DNA of 53,596 nucleotides. Origin: Alicyclobacillus sp. GTDB taxonomy: Bacteria > Bacillota > Bacilli > Alicyclobacillales > Alicyclobacillaceae. The DNA is taken from the NCBI GenBank assembly GCA_023511725.1, contig JAIMAY010000020.1, positions 1 through 53,596 on the forward strand, given 5' to 3'. The notes beneath the pieces are model-generated. The model was not told the DNA's origin and did no database searches. It saw only the letters and a list, made by a program, of their open reading frames with translations. Positions 8,069 to 16,504 of this stretch are shown piece by piece; within the stretch, counting starts at the first letter, position 1, and every line of letters begins with the position of its first letter. The position numbers and the translations under genes are program-made.

Positions 8069-9063
8069 CGGTCCGTGTGGTGCAGCCAGGACTGTTCACC
8101 ACGGTGCAGGACGCGGGGCGCCTCGGCTGGCGGCGCTTCGGCGTGCCCGTGAGCGGCGCGATGGATCCGCTTGCACTCGGGGTCGCGAACCGTCTGGTCT
8201 TCAATCCGCCCACGGCACCGGTGCTCGAAGGCACCATGCAGGGCCCGGTGCTGGAGTTTGCGGCGGATGCTCTCATCGCCATCGCGGGGGGCGAGGTGTG
8301 CGCCGAGGTGGACGGGGTGCCGCTGCCGCTCTGGCGGCCCCTGTTCATCCGCGCCGGGACGCGGCTGTCCCTCGAGCGGATGCGCAGCGGCTGCCGCATG
8401 TATGTGGCCATCGCCGGCGGCTGGCGGGTGCCGCAGGTACTGGGCAGCGCCAGCACGTACACGCGCGCCGGCTTTGGCGGGTTCGAGGGCCGGCCGCTGC
8501 GCGCAGGGGATGTGCTGGAGGCCGGCCATCCGGCGACCGGGGCGCGGGTGTGGGCGGATCGGCTGCGTACACTGGCCGAGCGCGCGGGCCGCGCCTGGGC
8601 TGCGCCGCGTTGGAGCGCGTCGGCGATGCTCCGCCCAGCGGCGGGCCCTCTGCGCGTGTTGCCGGGGCCGGAATGGGACAAGTTCACGGCCGAGGCGCGT
8701 GACAGGCTGCTGAACGAAGCCTATCGCGTCACGACGCAGGCGGACCGGATGGGTATCCGCTTGAGCGGTCCGGCGCTGACCGTGGCCGAGCCCACGTCGA
8801 TGCTGTCGGAGCCGGTGACGCCCGGGACCCTCCAGGTGCCGCCTGACGGGCAGCCCATCGTGCTGACCGCCGACAGCCAGACCACCGGCGGCTATCCGCG
8901 TCTGGCGGTGGTGATCCAGGCGGACCTGCCCCGGCTGGCGCAACTGGTGCCCGGGGAGACGGTGCGCTTCGCATGCGTCGACGAGGGGGTCGCGCGCGCC
9001 GCGCTGACCCGCGTGCAGCAAGAACTGCGGCTGCTCGAGGCGGGGCTCCGGTTGACGCTCTGA
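8065..9063 (+). CDS. pxpC: 5-oxoprolinase subunit PxpC (biotin-dependent carboxyltransferase-like)
   Basis: 332 aa. Typical opening [30 protein letters not shown] split over residues 4-33, and the C-terminal segment with [24 protein letters not shown] (about 264-287). The family is the KipA / allophanate hydrolase subunit 2 fold and partners PxpB. The ATG overlaps the pxpB stop by four bases. pxpA follows after 17 bases with its own GGAGGGGG ribosome site. Confidence 0.92.
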   Translation: MTVRVVQPGLFTTVQDAGRLGWRRFGVPVSGAMDPLALGVANRLVFNPPTAPVLEGTMQGPVLEFAADALIAIAGGEVCAEVDGVPLPLWRPLFIRAGTRLSLERMRSGCRMYVAIAGGWRVPQVLGSASTYTRAGFGGFEGRPLRAGDVLEAGHPATGARVWADRLRTLAERAGRAWAAPRWSASAMLRPAAGPLRVLPGPEWDKFTAEARDRLLNEAYRVTTQADRMGIRLSGPALTVAEPTSMLSEPVTPGTLQVPPDGQPIVLTADSQTTGGYPRLAVVIQADLPRLAQLVPGETVRFACVDEGVARAALTRVQQELRLLEAGLRLTL

Positions 9064-9080
9064 ACGGAGGGGGAGCGAGC

Positions 9081-9839
9081 ATGCGGTGTATCGACATCAA
9101 CGCGGACCTCGGGGAGAGCTTCGGTGCCTACCGGATGGGCGCCGATGAGCAGGTGGTGCGTTGGGTGAGTTCCGTGAACATCGCCTGCGGCTTTCATGCG
9201 GGCGATCCGTCCGTCATGCGCCACACCGTGGCGCTGGCGAAGCAGGCGGGTGTCGCGGCCGGCGCGCATCCCGGGTTGCCGGACCTCGCAGGGTTCGGCA
9301 GGCGCTGGATGGAGATTTCACCGGAGGAGGCGTACGACCTGACGGTGTACCAGGTCGGGGCGCTGGCGGCCTTCACCCGTGCCGCCGGTTGGCCGCTGCG
9401 CCACGTCAAACCGCACGGTGCGCTGTACAACCGCGCCGCGGCGGATGAGCGGCTGGCCGAAGCCATCGCGCACGCGGTGCGGGACGCAGAGGCTGACCTC
9501 TGCCTGTACGCGCTTGCCGGAAGCCGCCTGGCCGCCGTGGCCGAGCGGCTGGGCGTGCGCGTGGCGCATGAGGTGTTCGCCGACCGGACGTATCAGCCGG
9601 ACGGCAGTCTGACGCCGCGGCGGGCGCCGAACGCGCTGATCCAAGACGAGGACACCGCCGTCGCGCAGGTGCTGCAGATGGTGAGAGAGGGCCGCGTCCG
9701 CGCCGTGGACGGGACGCCCGTGCCCATCCGTGCAGACACGGTCTGCGTGCATGGCGATGGCCCCCATGCCGTCGCGTTCGCAAAGCGGCTGCGCGAGGCG
9801 CTGGAGGCCGAGGGGATCACCGTGCAGCCGCCGGCGTGA
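9081..9839 (+). CDS. pxpA: 5-oxoprolinase subunit PxpA (LamB/YcsF family)
   Basis: 252 aa. The LamB/YcsF signature [15 protein letters not shown] starts at residue 5, followed by [15 protein letters not shown] (about 33-47), [15 protein letters not shown] and KPHGALYN. PxpA is the ATP-dependent 5-oxoprolinase component that acts with PxpB and PxpC in the cytoplasm. It closes the pxpB-pxpC-pxpA operon. The last codons (QPPA stop) lie in an 18-bp sequence that is tandemly duplicated across the stop codon. Confidence 0.92.
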   Translation: MRCIDINADLGESFGAYRMGADEQVVRWVSSVNIACGFHAGDPSVMRHTVALAKQAGVAAGAHPGLPDLAGFGRRWMEISPEEAYDLTVYQVGALAAFTRAAGWPLRHVKPHGALYNRAAADERLAEAIAHAVRDAEADLCLYALAGSRLAAVAERLGVRVAHEVFADRTYQPDGSLTPRRAPNALIQDEDTAVAQVLQMVREGRVRAVDGTPVPIRADTVCVHGDGPHAVAFAKRLREALEAEGITVQPPA

Positions 9840-9870
9840 AGGCAGCCGCCGGCGTGAGGGCAGCCGCGCC
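9824..9870. repeat. 18-bp tandem repeat spanning the pxpA stop codon
   Basis: Unit 1 (9824-9841) and unit 2 (9842-9859) both begin GCAGCCGCCGGCGTGA and differ by one base near their ends; a third, partial unit starts at 9860. The first unit contains the pxpA stop, so the duplication does not alter the protein. Confidence 0.85.
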
Positions 9871-9955
9871 CCGGCATCACCTCGCGGGCGCACCGGGTCA
9901 CGCGGCGGCGCGGCGCGCGTGTCCAGCCGGACGGCGCGCCCGTGGGCCCGTGCGG

Positions 9956-10672
9956 TCAGCCGACGGTCAGGTGGTTGCACTTCGGGCAACGCGAACCGAT
10001 GGCGCGGTTGACGATGCGTGCGCGGTAGGTGTGGTGGCAATGCGAACAGATCCACCACGCGCGCTGATGGCTGCGGGCGCTCACCTGGTCGGGCGTGATG
10101 CCGCCGTTGAGCTCCGGATGCCACTCCTTGGCGACGTTGGGGCAAGCGGCCGCCAGCGTCTGGATGCCCGCCCTGGCGATCACGGCCCCCTCCGGCCGCA
10201 CCTCCCCCCGCTCGGGTCGGGAGCAGAAGCTGCACGGGTACTTGCGCATCACCTGGCTGAGCACGGAGGCCTGCCACTCGCCGCCGCACGACGGGCATTT
10301 CCACCAAAACTTCTTGGCGGAGGACTTGGACACCTGGTCCGGCGCGAGACCGTTCTTCTCGGTGTTCCACATCTTGGCAATCTCAGGATACGCCTCCGCC
10401 AACGACGAGAATCGGCGCCGCACGCGCCGCGGCCGAACCGCCTGCGCGAGCGTGGCCAACGCCTCAGCCGCGGCGGCCGCTTCGCCCTCCAGGCGGCCAC
10501 TGGCCTTATCCACTGCCGGCGTCTCCAACGTCGTGGAGGCGATTTCATCGAGCAGCGCGGACACAGCTTTCATTTCATCGGATAGCGTCAACAGAAGCTT
10601 CTTCACCTTGCGCAGGCGAACGTACAGGTCCGCCGCAGGCTGCGAAGGCTGCAACAACCGGTTCCACCCCAA
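9956..10672 (-). CDS. tandem treble-clef zinc-ribbon protein (DUF4379-like)
   Basis: 238 aa from a TTG; the start is uncertain because no clear ribosome site precedes it (an ATG at 10573 is an alternative). The N-terminal ~90 residues are helical and Ala-rich. Two repeats follow, each beginning with a helix ending in a W plus N/G segment (PEIAKMWNTEKNG and PNVAKEWHPELNG) and carrying two Cys pairs: CPSCGGEW ... CSFC, then CSHCHHTY ... CPKC. This is the zinc-ribbon family found in Vsr-like endonuclease relatives and in stand-alone proteins. No nuclease residues are evident, so I only predict nucleic-acid or protein binding. It is transcribed opposite to both neighbours. Confidence 0.7.
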   Translation of the reverse strand: MGWNRLLQPSQPAADLYVRLRKVKKLLLTLSDEMKAVSALLDEIASTTLETPAVDKASGRLEGEAAAAAEALATLAQAVRPRRVRRRFSSLAEAYPEIAKMWNTEKNGLAPDQVSKSSAKKFWWKCPSCGGEWQASVLSQVMRKYPCSFCSRPERGEVRPEGAVIARAGIQTLAAACPNVAKEWHPELNGGITPDQVSARSHQRAWWICSHCHHTYRARIVNRAIGSRCPKCNHLTVG

Positions 10673-10856
10673 TCATGCGAGATTCGCGGGACGTCCGTGG
10701 TTCTGCCGGATCCGATGACTGCGATGCGGGACGTGGGCCGCTTCGTGTACGGGAGTTCTGTCTAACACATATTATGGCACAATTGTGATAGAATTTCGAG
10801 TCTCACAGACGTGAAATTTGCGCTTACGGATGGGAAGATTTTCAGGAGGTGGCGAG

Positions 10857-11279
10857 ATGTTTGAACGCCGCGTGACGGTGCGCTTCAATGACTGCGACGG
10901 CCTGGGACATGTCAATCATGCCATCTACTTCACCTACATGGAGGAAGGCCGCCGCGACATCTTCGAGATCTTCAATCGTGGCGTGGACATCCGCCGCTGG
11001 AATCTGATCCTGGCCTCCGCTCGCTGCGATTATCTGGCCCAGGTGAGGTATGGCGAGGTGCTCACGGTGTACACCTGGATTGGCCGGATGGGCCGCACCA
11101 GCTTCAGCACCGAGCACGCCATCCGCAGGGAGGACGGCTCGTGGGCGGCACGCGGACGGGGGATTGTGCTGCGGTTCGACTATGAGGAGAATCGGCCTGT
11201 CCCGCTGGATGATGCGCTGAGAGCTCGCCTCGAGGCGCATCGCACACCCCCGGTGGGAGCGCCGGAGCTTCGCGACTGA
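10857..11279 (+). CDS. acyl-CoA thioesterase, 4HBT (YbgC-like) hotdog fold
   Basis: 140 aa. AGGAGGTGG lies shortly before the ATG. The N-terminal active-site motif VRFNDCDGLGHVNHAIYFTYMEEGR (about 7-31, key residues D12, G15, H16, N18) is that of 4-hydroxybenzoyl-CoA thioesterase-like enzymes. These hydrolyse acyl-CoA thioesters in the cytoplasm; substrate cannot be read from sequence. It stands alone, between a zinc-ribbon gene on the other strand and a convergent transporter. Confidence 0.85.
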   Translation: MFERRVTVRFNDCDGLGHVNHAIYFTYMEEGRRDIFEIFNRGVDIRRWNLILASARCDYLAQVRYGEVLTVYTWIGRMGRTSFSTEHAIRREDGSWAARGRGIVLRFDYEENRPVPLDDALRARLEAHRTPPVGAPELRD

Positions 11280-11318
11280 CGCGCTGCAGACGGCGCATCG
11301 CCGTGGCGGCACCGCGGT

Positions 11319-12530
11319 TTACGCGGCGCGCCGCCACGGCAGGGGTTTGTCACTCGGCAGAAGCAAGGAGATGACCGCCGCCACCAGCGGCAGCATGCCA
11401 ATCCACTGAAACACCAGCTGGACGCCGAAGTGATCGCTGACATACCCAAACAGGGTGGCGCCAATGCCGCCGGCACCCACGCCGAAGCCGACCATCAGGC
11501 CGCTGGCCAAACCGATGTTGCGCGGCAGAAGCTGCTGGCAGAACACCACCGTGGCCGCGAACGACGCGAGGATGGTGAAGCCGAACAGAAGTAGGTCGAG
11601 CGCTGCCCAGATACCGTGGGCGTAGGGGAGCAGCCAGGCGAACGGGATGGCGGCGACGAGGGACAGCGCCAGCAGCCACTTGCGTCCCAGCTTATCCGAC
11701 CACGCGCCGCCGATATAGGTGGAGATGGCTCCGGCGGCAAGGAACAGAAAGGTGAGCAGCTCCGCATGCGAGAGCGGGATGTGCTGGTGCGTGTAGTAGA
11801 ACGGCAGAAAACCGCTCACGCCAATCTGGCACCAGGACCTTAGGATGACGATGAACACCAACAGCACCACGGCACCCACCCGGTTTCGCCCTTGCACCTG
11901 ATGGCGCCGCTGCTGCTCCGCCCGTTGGTGGGCGGCGTACCAAGGCACGAGCCGCGCCGTCACAGCGAGCGCAAGCAGTCCCGTCAGAAGAAACCACAGC
12001 AACCCGTGCACGCCCGTGTCCAGGATGAACAGCGGGATCAGCGCGGGTCCGATGGCCTGGCCGGTGTTGCCGCCCACCTGGAAGATGGCCTGGGCGCGGC
12101 CGCGGGCACTCCCCGCCGCCAGGTGCGTCAGGCGCGATGCCTCCGGATGGAACGCGCCAGAGCCGAGTCCCGAGATGAACACGCACAGCAGCACCCATCC
12201 GAAACTTGGCGCCGCCCCCGTGAGCGCCAGCCCGGCGTTTGCCAAAAACACGCCCAGCGGCAGCAGCCAGGGCGCGGGTCGGCGGTCGGTAAACAGCCCA
12301 AACAGCGGCTGCATCACCGAAGACGCGAAGTAGGATGTCAGCACAATGAGGCCGGTCTGCAGATAGGTCAGGTGAAACGCCAGCTTGTAGACGGGAAGCA
12401 GGGCAGGTACCAGGCCCGTCGTCACCAGGTCGTTGAGCAGGTGCGCGACGCTCAGCGACCACACCGCGTCGTGTTTGATCCCGGCGGGTGCCGTCCGCTG
12501 CGGGGATTCTGTCACCGTGGCCTGTGTCAT
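11319..12530 (-). CDS. fsr: MFS exporter, fosmidomycin resistance (Fsr) family
   Basis: 403 aa with about 12 membrane helices. The start of the fold SVAHLLNDLVTTGLVPALLPVYKLAFHLTYLQTGL (residues about 28-62, quoted in part) is characteristic of the Fsr branch: an N-terminal H-x-x-N-D motif followed by LPALLP-type segments. A conserved RxxGxx-like loop FTDRRPAP joins helices 2 and 3. Fsr of E. coli exports fosmidomycin; most relatives have unknown substrates. It is probably monocistronic; gatD lies downstream of its promoter region on the same strand but starts independently. Confidence 0.85.
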   Translation of the reverse strand: MTQATVTESPQRTAPAGIKHDAVWSLSVAHLLNDLVTTGLVPALLPVYKLAFHLTYLQTGLIVLTSYFASSVMQPLFGLFTDRRPAPWLLPLGVFLANAGLALTGAAPSFGWVLLCVFISGLGSGAFHPEASRLTHLAAGSARGRAQAIFQVGGNTGQAIGPALIPLFILDTGVHGLLWFLLTGLLALAVTARLVPWYAAHQRAEQQRRHQVQGRNRVGAVVLLVFIVILRSWCQIGVSGFLPFYYTHQHIPLSHAELLTFLFLAAGAISTYIGGAWSDKLGRKWLLALSLVAAIPFAWLLPYAHGIWAALDLLLFGFTILASFAATVVFCQQLLPRNIGLASGLMVGFGVGAGGIGATLFGYVSDHFGVQLVFQWIGMLPLVAAVISLLLPSDKPLPWRRAA

Positions 12531-12611
12531 CGTCCAGCACCTCCAGGATCCTCAGAGTATGGAGAACGCCGCGTGCAGACGCGCGCTGGCGTCGCCTCGC
12601 GTATTTCTCCG

Positions 12612-13346
12612 TCAGCGCGTGCGCGCCGCCGGCAGCCGCCGCTCCAGCACCGCCTGCTGCGCGGCTTGCTCCAGATCATCGGGGAGCGGCGCAAGGTCCG
12701 CCGGCTCCCCGGCGTACTCGAGCGCTGTCCGGATCAGGTGGTCCGCCAACGCGGGGTTCTTGGGCAGCAGAGGCCCGTGAATATACGTGCCTATCACGTT
12801 ACGATACCGCACACCTTCCCATCCGTCCTCGCCGTTGTTGCCGTGCCCCGCGAGGACGCGCCCGAGCGGTTCATGGCGGTGACGCGTGCGGCCGGCGTGG
12901 TTCTCGAAGCCCACGATGGTGCCGAAGGCCGGGCTCTCGATGGCGATGTTGCCGATGAGGCGCGTGCGTCCTGCCGTGGTCTCCAGGTCCAACAGCCCCA
13001 GCCCTTCCACACGGCGGCCGTCGGCCAGTTCATAGAAGTGACCGAGCAGTTGGTAGCCGCCGCACACCGCCAACAAGGGGAGCCCCGCCTCCACCGCGGC
13101 GCGCAGGTCCTCACGCATGCCGCGCAGGGTTTCGGCGACCAGCATCTGCTCCCGGTCGGAGCCGCCGCCGAGCAGCACCAGGTGGGCGTGCGCGAGATCC
13201 GGCCTCTCGCCCCGCGGCACAGGTTGGACCTCGACGGGGATGCCCCGCCACTCGCAGCGCCGCCGCAGCACCAGGATGTTGCCCCGGTCGGCGTACAGGT
13301 TGAGCAGGTCCGGGTACAGGTGCAGGATACGGAGGGGCCGGGCCAT
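12612..13346 (-). CDS. gatD: lipid II isoglutaminyl synthase, glutaminase subunit GatD
   Basis: 244 aa class I glutamine amidotransferase. GatD supplies ammonia to MurT, which amidates the alpha-carboxyl of D-Glu in the lipid II stem peptide on the inner face of the membrane. The catalytic nucleophile is Cys95 in LLAVCGGYQLLG and the catalytic His190 lies in IGTYIHGPLLPKNP. The N-terminus ILHLYPDLLNLYADRGN is diagnostic for GatD/CobB-like amidotransferases. The ATG overlaps the murT stop codon (ATGA), indicating coupled translation and a fixed ratio of the two subunits. Confidence 0.94.
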   Translation of the reverse strand: MARPLRILHLYPDLLNLYADRGNILVLRRRCEWRGIPVEVQPVPRGERPDLAHAHLVLLGGGSDREQMLVAETLRGMREDLRAAVEAGLPLLAVCGGYQLLGHFYELADGRRVEGLGLLDLETTAGRTRLIGNIAIESPAFGTIVGFENHAGRTRHRHEPLGRVLAGHGNNGEDGWEGVRYRNVIGTYIHGPLLPKNPALADHLIRTALEYAGEPADLAPLPDDLEQAAQQAVLERRLPAARTR

Positions 13347-14734
13347 CACGCGGTCCCCCTTTCCTGCACCGCGCGTCCGCCGGTGGCTCCCGCGGGCCGG
13401 GCCTCCGCTTCGAGGCGGCGCAGGATGGCCGCCGCCGGATAGAGGGCGGTGTATGTGGTCAGGGCATACACCGGCAGATCCCCGGCGTCGCGGGCTGCGG
13501 CCAGGCTGAAGCGCAGCGCGCCTTCCAGATCCGGAATGCAGACGATGGCATCCGGCGCCATCCCCGCGTACTTCATGCGCACCGCCATGTCCTCGGCGCG
13601 CAGGCCGGAGGTTACGCACAGCCGGACATCGCCCGCCTCGACCAGCGTCTCGAAGTCCGCATCCCACAGCCACGAGACATCGCGTCCGTCCGCGGCCAGA
13701 TCGTTGATGGCGATGCAGACCACCTTCGCCCCGTGCTCGCTCGTGATGGCCTGCAGCACCGAGTCGCAGCCGGTGGGGTTCTTGACCAGGTTCAGCACCG
13801 TCTCCGGCGACGTGGCGTACGGTTGCATGCGCCCGAGGGGTGGCCGGAAGCGCGCCAGGCCCGCGCGGATAGTGTCGCTGTCGAGGCCGACGACGCGCGC
13901 CGCCGCGATGGCCGCCAGCGCGTTGTAGGCGTTGTACAGCCCCCGCACCGGCAGCCGGAAGACCTGCGGCGGCCGGTTCCCGTGCACCACCCGTAACAGG
14001 CCGTCCTCGTAGCTGCCGAGAAAGTCCGGGTGCGGCCGGCAGAAGTCGCAGGACGGGCAGTCGTACAGCCCGAGCCCGCCGTAGAAGAAGCCGTCGTACG
14101 CGAGGCGCGCGCCGCAGCGCAGGCAGAAGGCGCCATCGCGCGTCTGATCACGGTGCGGCTGCGCAGCCTGCGCTGGGTTCAGGCCGTAGTAGGAGACCGG
14201 CCGGCCACCTTCGAGGGCGATGTGGCGCGCGAGCGGATCGTCCCCGTTCACCACCAGGGTCGCTTTGCTGCGCCGCACGGCATCGAGGATTTTCTGCATC
14301 GTCGTGTCGAGCTCGCCGTAGCGGTCGAGCTGGTCCCGAAACACGTTGGTCAGCACCAACACGCGCACGGGCAGCTTGTCGATCACGCCCGGCAGCGTCG
14401 CCTCATCCACCTCCAGTACGGCCTGGCGCACGCGCAGCCGGCCCGTCCACGAGGTGTGGGCCAGCAGGGCCGTCGTCAGCCCCTGGGCCATGTTGGCACC
14501 CTCGGTGTTGTGCAGCCATGGCCCCTCCGCGTTGAGCGCGGCGGCGAGCAGCGATGCGGTGGTGGTTTTCCCGTTCGTGCCTGTCACCACGACGCAGCGC
14601 CGGAGTTGTCCGCCCAGCCGGCCCAACAGGCCGGGCGAGACGCGCAGCGCCAGCCGTCCGGGAAAGCTGGTGGCCCCGCGGCCCAGCAGCCGCAGCAGCC
14701 ACAGCGCGAGTTTGCCAAGCCAAATCCCCAGCAT
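13346..14734 (-). CDS. murT: lipid II isoglutaminyl synthase, Mur-ligase subunit MurT
   Basis: 462 aa from the ATG preceded by GAGGAGTGGACAGG; a longer frame adds 25 codons but overlaps the promoter. Mur-ligase P-loop VVVTGTNGKTTTAS at 48-61. Central zinc ribbon with CLRCGARL ... YDCPSC, a feature of MurT not found in MurC-F. The C-terminal domain ends the protein after the DUF1727 region (VLNLVKNPTGCDSVLQ). MurT activates D-Glu of lipid II with ATP for amidation by GatD. The order murT-gatD matches other Firmicutes and Actinobacteria. Confidence 0.94.
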   Translation of the reverse strand: MLGIWLGKLALWLLRLLGRGATSFPGRLALRVSPGLLGRLGGQLRRCVVVTGTNGKTTTASLLAAALNAEGPWLHNTEGANMAQGLTTALLAHTSWTGRLRVRQAVLEVDEATLPGVIDKLPVRVLVLTNVFRDQLDRYGELDTTMQKILDAVRRSKATLVVNGDDPLARHIALEGGRPVSYYGLNPAQAAQPHRDQTRDGAFCLRCGARLAYDGFFYGGLGLYDCPSCDFCRPHPDFLGSYEDGLLRVVHGNRPPQVFRLPVRGLYNAYNALAAIAAARVVGLDSDTIRAGLARFRPPLGRMQPYATSPETVLNLVKNPTGCDSVLQAITSEHGAKVVCIAINDLAADGRDVSWLWDADFETLVEAGDVRLCVTSGLRAEDMAVRMKYAGMAPDAIVCIPDLEGALRFSLAAARDAGDLPVYALTTYTALYPAAAILRRLEAEARPAGATGGRAVQERGTA

Positions 14735-14771
14735 CCTGTCCACTCCTCGCAGCCGCCTGAGTTCCACCTGG

Positions 14772-14777
14772 ATTATA
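14772..14777 (-). promoter_or_regulatory. -10 box of the murT-gatD operon
   Basis: TATAAT on the minus strand, about 38 bp before the murT ATG, which leaves a short leader. A weak CTGCCG occupies the -35 position 17 bp upstream. Confidence 0.5.
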
Positions 14778-14885
14778 CTATAGTCACCGCTTGCCGGCAG
14801 CGAAGCCACGTGGGCGCTCGGCGGCGCGTACTTAAGCGAGTTCGCGGCCGCGCGTGGCGTCGTGCCGGCTGAGGAGGAAGCCAGG

Positions 14886-15398
14886 ATGTATGAGCATCAA
14901 GCCATCTCCGCCGCGACCAAGGCGGAATTCTACGAAGCGCTGGGCAATCAGCTGCGCCACCTGATGGATGGGGAGCCATCGCCGCTCGCCAACCTCAGCA
15001 ACGCGTCCGCGCTGCTCTACGCCCACCTGACGGACATCAACTGGGCGGGCTTCTACCTGTGGTCGGACGCGGATCAGTGCCTCATCCTCGGGCCATTCCA
15101 GGGCAAACCCGCATGCATCCGCATCCCCGCGGGCAAGGGCGTGTGCGGTACCGCATGGTCGCGGGGCGAGACGGTCGTGGTGCCGGACGTGCACCAGTTC
15201 CCAGGGCACATCGCGTGCGATCCCGCCTCTCGCTCGGAGATTGTCGTCCCCCTGCGCACGGCGGAGGGCCGCGCGGTCGGGGTGCTGGATATCGACAGTC
15301 CGCAAACAGGCCGCTTTGACGACGAGGATGCCCGGGGGTTGGAGGCGTTCGCGCGGGTCCTCGGCGCGGGTTGCGATTGGCGCCGTCTGTCGGTGTGA
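14886..15398 (+). CDS. msrC: free methionine-(R)-sulfoxide reductase, GAF domain
   Basis: 170 aa single GAF domain. fRMsr reduces free L-methionine-(R)-sulfoxide to methionine, recycled by thioredoxin. The three conserved cysteines are at about 77 (KPACIRIPAGKGVCG), 87 (same segment) and 111 (GHIACDPASRSEIVVPL). The family phrase NWAGFYL is at 52-58 and GVLDIDSP near 134. Start chosen at the ATG after GAGGAGGAAGCCAGG; eight extra upstream codons in frame lack a ribosome site. Confidence 0.92.
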   Translation: MYEHQAISAATKAEFYEALGNQLRHLMDGEPSPLANLSNASALLYAHLTDINWAGFYLWSDADQCLILGPFQGKPACIRIPAGKGVCGTAWSRGETVVVPDVHQFPGHIACDPASRSEIVVPLRTAEGRAVGVLDIDSPQTGRFDDEDARGLEAFARVLGAGCDWRRLSV

Positions 15399-15452
15399 AC
15401 CCGCGCCCATCCAAGCCGCGCGTCGTGCACCAACGGTGAAGGAGGGGGAGGC

Positions 15453-15803
15453 ATGGAGTTCTATGGATACAAGCGCTGCACCACCTGTCGCCGCGCCCAT
15501 GAATATTTGAGGGAACTCGGCGTGGACGTGCCCTTTCACGACTTTGTGACGGATCCGCCCACGCCGGAGCAGGTCCGCGACTGGGCCCGCCGCGCGGGAG
15601 GTGTGACCGCGCTGCTCAACACACGGGGCCGCCACTTCAAGGAGCAGGGGCTCACGCCCGACGCGTTCGATGAGGACGGCTGGGTGCAGCGGCTGTCGCA
15701 GGACGGGCGGCTGCTCAAACGGCCCGTGCTGGTGACGGGGGATGGGATCGTGATCGGCTTTGACCCGGAGGCGTACCGGCGCGCCGTGGAGGCGGCGCGG
15801 TGA
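15453..15803 (+). CDS. ArsC/Spx-family protein (YusI-like)
   Basis: 116 aa thioredoxin-fold protein with a CXXC motif (Cys9 and Cys12, YKRCTTCRRA) and the family segment TALLNTRGRHFKEQGL. GGAGGGGG precedes the ATG. It lacks the RPI-type arginine pattern needed for arsenate reductase to be confident, and lacks the long C-terminal part of Spx that contacts RNA polymerase, so YusI-like is the best label. The function in redox stress is inferred. The stop codon overlaps the GTG start of thpR. Confidence 0.85.
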   Translation: MEFYGYKRCTTCRRAHEYLRELGVDVPFHDFVTDPPTPEQVRDWARRAGGVTALLNTRGRHFKEQGLTPDAFDEDGWVQRLSQDGRLLKRPVLVTGDGIVIGFDPEAYRRAVEAAR

Positions 15804-16396
15804 AGACGCGGCGGTTGTTCTTCGGCCTGGCCACGGATGCGGGCCTGCAGCGGCGCATCACCGCATTCGTGCAGCCGCTGCGGGCGTTGCCGGCGTTGCG
15901 CGATGCCCGGTGGTCGCACCCTTCGCTGTACCACATCACGGTGCGCTTCATCGGTGAAACTCCGGAGGACCATCTCGCGGCGCTGGCCACCTGCGGGGAA
16001 CGCGCAGCCGCGGCGGTGGCCCCGTTCCAGCTGACGCTGACAGAGGTGGGGATGTTCGCGCGCAGCCGCGTGCTGTGGCTCGGGCTGCGTGACGACGAGG
16101 GGATGCGGGCGCTCCGGAGGCTGCACCAAGCCCTCTCGGAGGCGCTGGCGGTGGCGGGGTTGGCGCAACCCGAAGGAAGGCCGTACCAGCCGCATCTGAC
16201 GCTGGCGCGCGAGATCCGGGTTCGGAGTCTCGACGCGGTGCCGGCGCGCCTGCGGACGTTTCCCGGCGCGGGCGCGGGCTGGCCGGTGCCTGGGCTGGTG
16301 CTGTTCGAATCGGTGCGCACCCCGGAAGGACTGCGCTACCCGCAGCTGGCGTCGTGGGCGCTCGGCGGTCCGGGGACGGATGACGCCCGCGCGTGA
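15800..16396 (+). CDS. thpR: RNA 2',3'-cyclic phosphodiesterase ThpR
   Basis: 198 aa 2H phosphoesterase. The two catalytic HxTx motifs are HITV (45-48) and HLTL (132-135), spaced as in the LigT/ThpR family. The enzyme opens 2',3'-cyclic phosphate at RNA ends. GTG start overlapping the stop of the ArsC-like gene implies co-transcription. The first residues RRLFFGLA match the family N-terminus. Confidence 0.9.
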   Translation: MKTRRLFFGLATDAGLQRRITAFVQPLRALPALRDARWSHPSLYHITVRFIGETPEDHLAALATCGERAAAAVAPFQLTLTEVGMFARSRVLWLGLRDDEGMRALRRLHQALSEALAVAGLAQPEGRPYQPHLTLAREIRVRSLDAVPARLRTFPGAGAGWPVPGLVLFESVRTPEGLRYPQLASWALGGPGTDDARA

Positions 16397-16437
16397 AGCG
16401 CATCGTCCAACGACGCCGCGTCTCTCCAAAACGCGAA

Positions 16438-16461
16438 GGGCCGGCCCATCGTGGCCGGCCC
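16438..16461 (-). terminator. GC hairpin, probable terminator of the metallo-hydrolase gene
   Basis: Perfect 9-bp stem GGGCCGGCC / GGCCGGCCC with a 6-nt loop, between the convergent thpR and metallo-hydrolase genes. On the minus strand it is followed after a few bases by CGTTTT; the U-tract is weak. Confidence 0.55.
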
Positions 16462-16504
16462 GAGTCATGTCAGCGGCGTGACGTGCATGGTGCGCGCCGC
16501 CGTG

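Noticed and set aside
11892-13442. 516-codon plus-strand frame over fsr and gatD
   Set aside because: Arg/Gln/His-rich shadow without domain or ribosome site.
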